This document shows, piece by piece, positions 63,001 through 64,000 of a stretch of 64,000 nucleotides of DNA (position 1 is its first letter; every line of letters begins with the position of its first letter). The translations under genes and the position numbers were made by a program. This DNA comes from Rubrivivax sp. Lineage in GTDB: Bacteria; Pseudomonadota; Gammaproteobacteria; Burkholderiales; Burkholderiaceae_C. The stretch covers positions 124,001-188,000 of the forward strand of contig JAIXSE010000018.1 of the NCBI GenBank assembly GCA_027484825.1, written 5' to 3'. The notes under the pieces were generated by a model that did no database searches, was not told the origin of the DNA, and worked only from the letters and a program-made list of their open reading frames with translations.

Positions 63001-64000
63001 GCAACACTGTATGTGAGCACCTCGGCCTATCAACCGCCCAGCATCCAGATCACGTCCCCGGCCGAGACGGTGACGGTGACGCCGGACACCAATGGGCAGC
63101 GCATCGTCACGCTGACCTGGACGGCGAACGACCCGAACATCGAGCCGACCGTCGCGCTGTACTACTCGACCAAGCCGGCCGAGTTCGCCGGCACGCCGAT
63201 CGTGGACGGCCTGCGTTACCCCGCCGGCACGAACTCCGACAGCTATCGCTGGGACGTGAGCACGCTGGCACCGGGCACCTACTACGTCTATGGCGTGATC
63301 TTCGACGCCAAGGGCGCGGCGCAGGTCTACGCGCCGGGCGCCATCATCATCCCGGCCAGCGGGCCGGCCGGGCAGGTGCTGGTGTCGCCCAGCGCGCTGA
63401 GCGTCAATGAAAACGGCGCCACTGGCAACTTCCAGGTGCGGCTGGCCAATGCGCCGACCTCGGACGTGACCATCGGCCTGAACGTCAGCGATGCCAAGGA
63501 AGGCACCGTGTCGCTCAACAAGCTGGTCTTCACCCCGACCAACTGGTCGACCCTGCAGACGGTGACCGTCACCGGTCTGGACGACTGCACGGCCGATGGC
63601 GACAAGACCTTCGATGTGGTGCTGGCCAAGGCGGTGAGCCTGGATCCGAACTATGCGGGCGCGATCGGCACCCCGGTGACGGTGACCAACAAGGACATGG
63701 GCAACCGCGCCACCACCACCCATCCCAAGTTGCAGGTCTGCAAGTACGGCGTGAAGGAAACGCAGGACTCCCTGGGCTGGCACTACGTCTACACCTCGGA
63801 GTGGACCAACACCGGCCCGGCGATTGCCAAGGGCGGCGCCTCGTTCTACTGCTGGCTCAAGCCGGGTGTGACACCTCCGGGCGTCACGATGGAAGACGTG
63901 GTGACCACCTTCGGCGCCATCGCCACCGGCGAGACCGTCAAGGTCACCAACACGGTGGGCTTCCGCAGCACCTCCCGCCTGGCGGATCCGATCGGTTTCG
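60058..64000 (+). CDS. Giant exported Ig/FN3/Calx-beta-like protein (runs off right end)
   Basis: Open from the ATG at 60058 to the window edge with no stop: 1314 codons visible, 3' end outside. Signal peptide 1-38 (SIATSLLTAGMLLLPTLAHA then QD). About 40-455 are unassigned beta-rich domains (SFSHADELGGALTSIL, DVRVDLPGRDNVRDF). About 460-560 is an Ig/He-PIG-like domain (IPDRTLDEEQQVSFLVEAS, NYLITYTATDGLL). About 561-985 holds four FN3-like repeats of about 105 residues, each with LQPTLSW/LSV-type starts and a YYWRVKAQD/TYYWQVEARD core. About 1105-1210 is a Calx-beta-like domain (SVNENGATGNFQVRLANAP). It restarts the giant-protein train 107 bp after the immunity genes. A long opposite-strand frame is a shadow. 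Function unknown, probably cell-surface. Confidence 0.85.
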   Translation, partial: MALINTLRTHLQNIGARASIATSLLTAGMLLLPTLAHAQDTVCARVKIEIKQELTLERQAFDAEMKINNTTDTGVIEAVSVVVKITDEAGTPVPVTDNPNDTSAKFFLRVSNRENISDVTGTGTVNPQTTARINWLLIPAPGSAGTSPAGKKYLVGATLKYRYGGEDQTLDVSPDVITVKPLPLLTLDYFLQQDVIGDDPLTPEIEAVEPATLGVRVKNNGYATARNLKIDSAQPKIVENNQGLLINFKLTGSYVDDAPTQNTLLVNFGDIPANGSKMGRWLLETSLAGKFTDFTASFSHADELGGALTSILQATNAHFLIRDVRVDLPGRDNVRDFLARDGDVIRVYESDSTDTVVTDRSSVAQMTASTNGSGNAVYRITFPTTAGFAYVKLPDPFNGTKALGIVQRSDAKQMLPENVWLSKTRNLELKRWEYWVNIFDVNTTGSYDTEFQAPPTATLPPVLQFIPDRTLDEEQQVSFLVEASSPSGKPVTLSAAPLPAGATFTPQATDPLAPTVARAIFDWKPAKGAAGNYLITYTATDGLLTSTRSARIQVNSATPPPGPGTPTIESPQSGSQVTRLRPTLSVMTSTQSKDPTTQVQFEIYRDEAMTQLVETALVSKAGAIGGVQQATTWQPAADLSDNTRYWWRARGFDGKQTYSLWAPAQFFVNLFNDPPESFNLTSPAPNGQVTSLQPTLSWTNSTDRDGDAITYIVRVYSDAALTQRVAVSDPVPASETGTTGWAVVAPLTNHATYYWQVEARDALGAATTSAARPFLVNTGNNLPSTPVIVSPVAGGISPTSTTVLTIESGTDADGDLITYVFELDTVSTFDSGNKRSSGTVLKSAGTTTTWTVTGLVEDTRYYWRVKAQDGLAETPWVVSSFVMSAINGKPSAPTIRNPGNGAWSSTLQPVLEVNPSVDPEGEPLRYWFEIFDDAQLSHEVWRFVSTTTSAVPSAPLKDKTTYWWRASAVEPSGWTSDKSAVATLYVSTSAYQPPSIQITSPAETVTVTPDTNGQRIVTLTWTANDPNIEPTVALYYSTKPAEFAGTPIVDGLRYPAGTNSDSYRWDVSTLAPGTYYVYGVIFDAKGAAQVYAPGAIIIPASGPAGQVLVSPSALSVNENGATGNFQVRLANAPTSDVTIGLNVSDAKEGTVSLNKLVFTPTNWSTLQTVTVTGLDDCTADGDKTFDVVLAKAVSLDPNYAGAIGTPVTVTNKDMGNRATTTHPKLQVCKYGVKETQDSLGWHYVYTSEWTNTGPAIAKGGASFYCWLKPGVTPPGVTMEDVVTTFGAIATGETVKVTNTVGFRSTSRLADPIGF

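Noticed and set aside
60145-63783. A 1212-codon open frame on the minus strand
   Set aside because: It is antisense to the open plus-strand gene from 60058, which has a signal peptide and FN3-like repeats. The minus product is His/Arg/Gly/Val-rich with no domain and is typical of a GC-rich shadow frame.

Overview
The window is GC-rich DNA (roughly two-thirds G+C by eye) whose gene content fits a betaproteobacterium of the order Burkholderiales. The reasons are the type VI secretion gene set with a PpkA/TagH/PppA phosphorylation arm, the oxidative (non-phosphorylative) L-arabinose/D-galactose-type sugar locus, and the codon style. Genus is inference only. No rRNA, tRNA, CRISPR array or intact insertion sequence was seen.

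Region 1 (1-29.6 kb) is a type VI secretion system (T6SS). It runs from the 3' end of tssG and tssH/clpV on the left, through a divergent pair (a lambda-R-like GH104 peptidoglycan hydrolase effector with a periplasmic immunity candidate, opposite vgrG), to an operon of ppkA plus two lipoproteins. One of these lipoproteins is a NodB-type deacetylase. A LysM lipoprotein and tagH-pppA follow, then a leftward operon tssJ-tssK-tssL-tssM-tagF. tssA-F and hcp are not visible and may lie to the left. Four copies of a motif close to RTGACTTTSGTY sit 50-100 bp before the effector, vgrG, ppkA and tagH, each reading toward its gene. An island at 12.7-17.5 kb interrupts the T6SS. It holds a broken DUF6624-like gene, a probable dispersed repeat, and an AT-richer unknown gene coupled to a mosaic FrpC-like RTX protein.

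Region 2 (29.7-41.7 kb) is a sugar catabolism locus. Leftward genes are an SDR sugar 1-dehydrogenase, an SMP-30 lactonase and an aldose 1-epimerase. Rightward genes are a 2-keto-3-deoxy-sugar-acid dehydratase, a 2-ketoglutarate semialdehyde dehydrogenase, and GntR/FCD and LysR (GbpR-like) regulators. A YtfQRT-YjfF-type ABC importer (binding protein, ATPase, two permeases) is also leftward. Together they would import a pentose or galactose and oxidise it to an intermediate of central metabolism. Two palindromes with a GT-N3-AC core lie in the divergent control region.

Region 3 (41.7-64 kb) is the most unusual part. It is a same-strand train of very large exported proteins: a TIG/beta-helix protein, a glycine-rich protein, a 2130-residue beta-helix/Ig/FN3 protein ending in a poly-glycine tail, and a Sec-signal RHS protein with a Hint domain and a C-terminal HNH nuclease. 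Two small immunity-type genes follow, then another giant Ig/FN3 protein that runs off the right end. The toxin tip and immunity genes are visibly AT-richer than the rest. The arrangement looks like a polymorphic-toxin export or display system that is neither VgrG-linked T6SS nor classical CDI. I regard it as the best candidate for an undescribed system here. Very long antisense open frames occur opposite most large genes and are treated as shadows.
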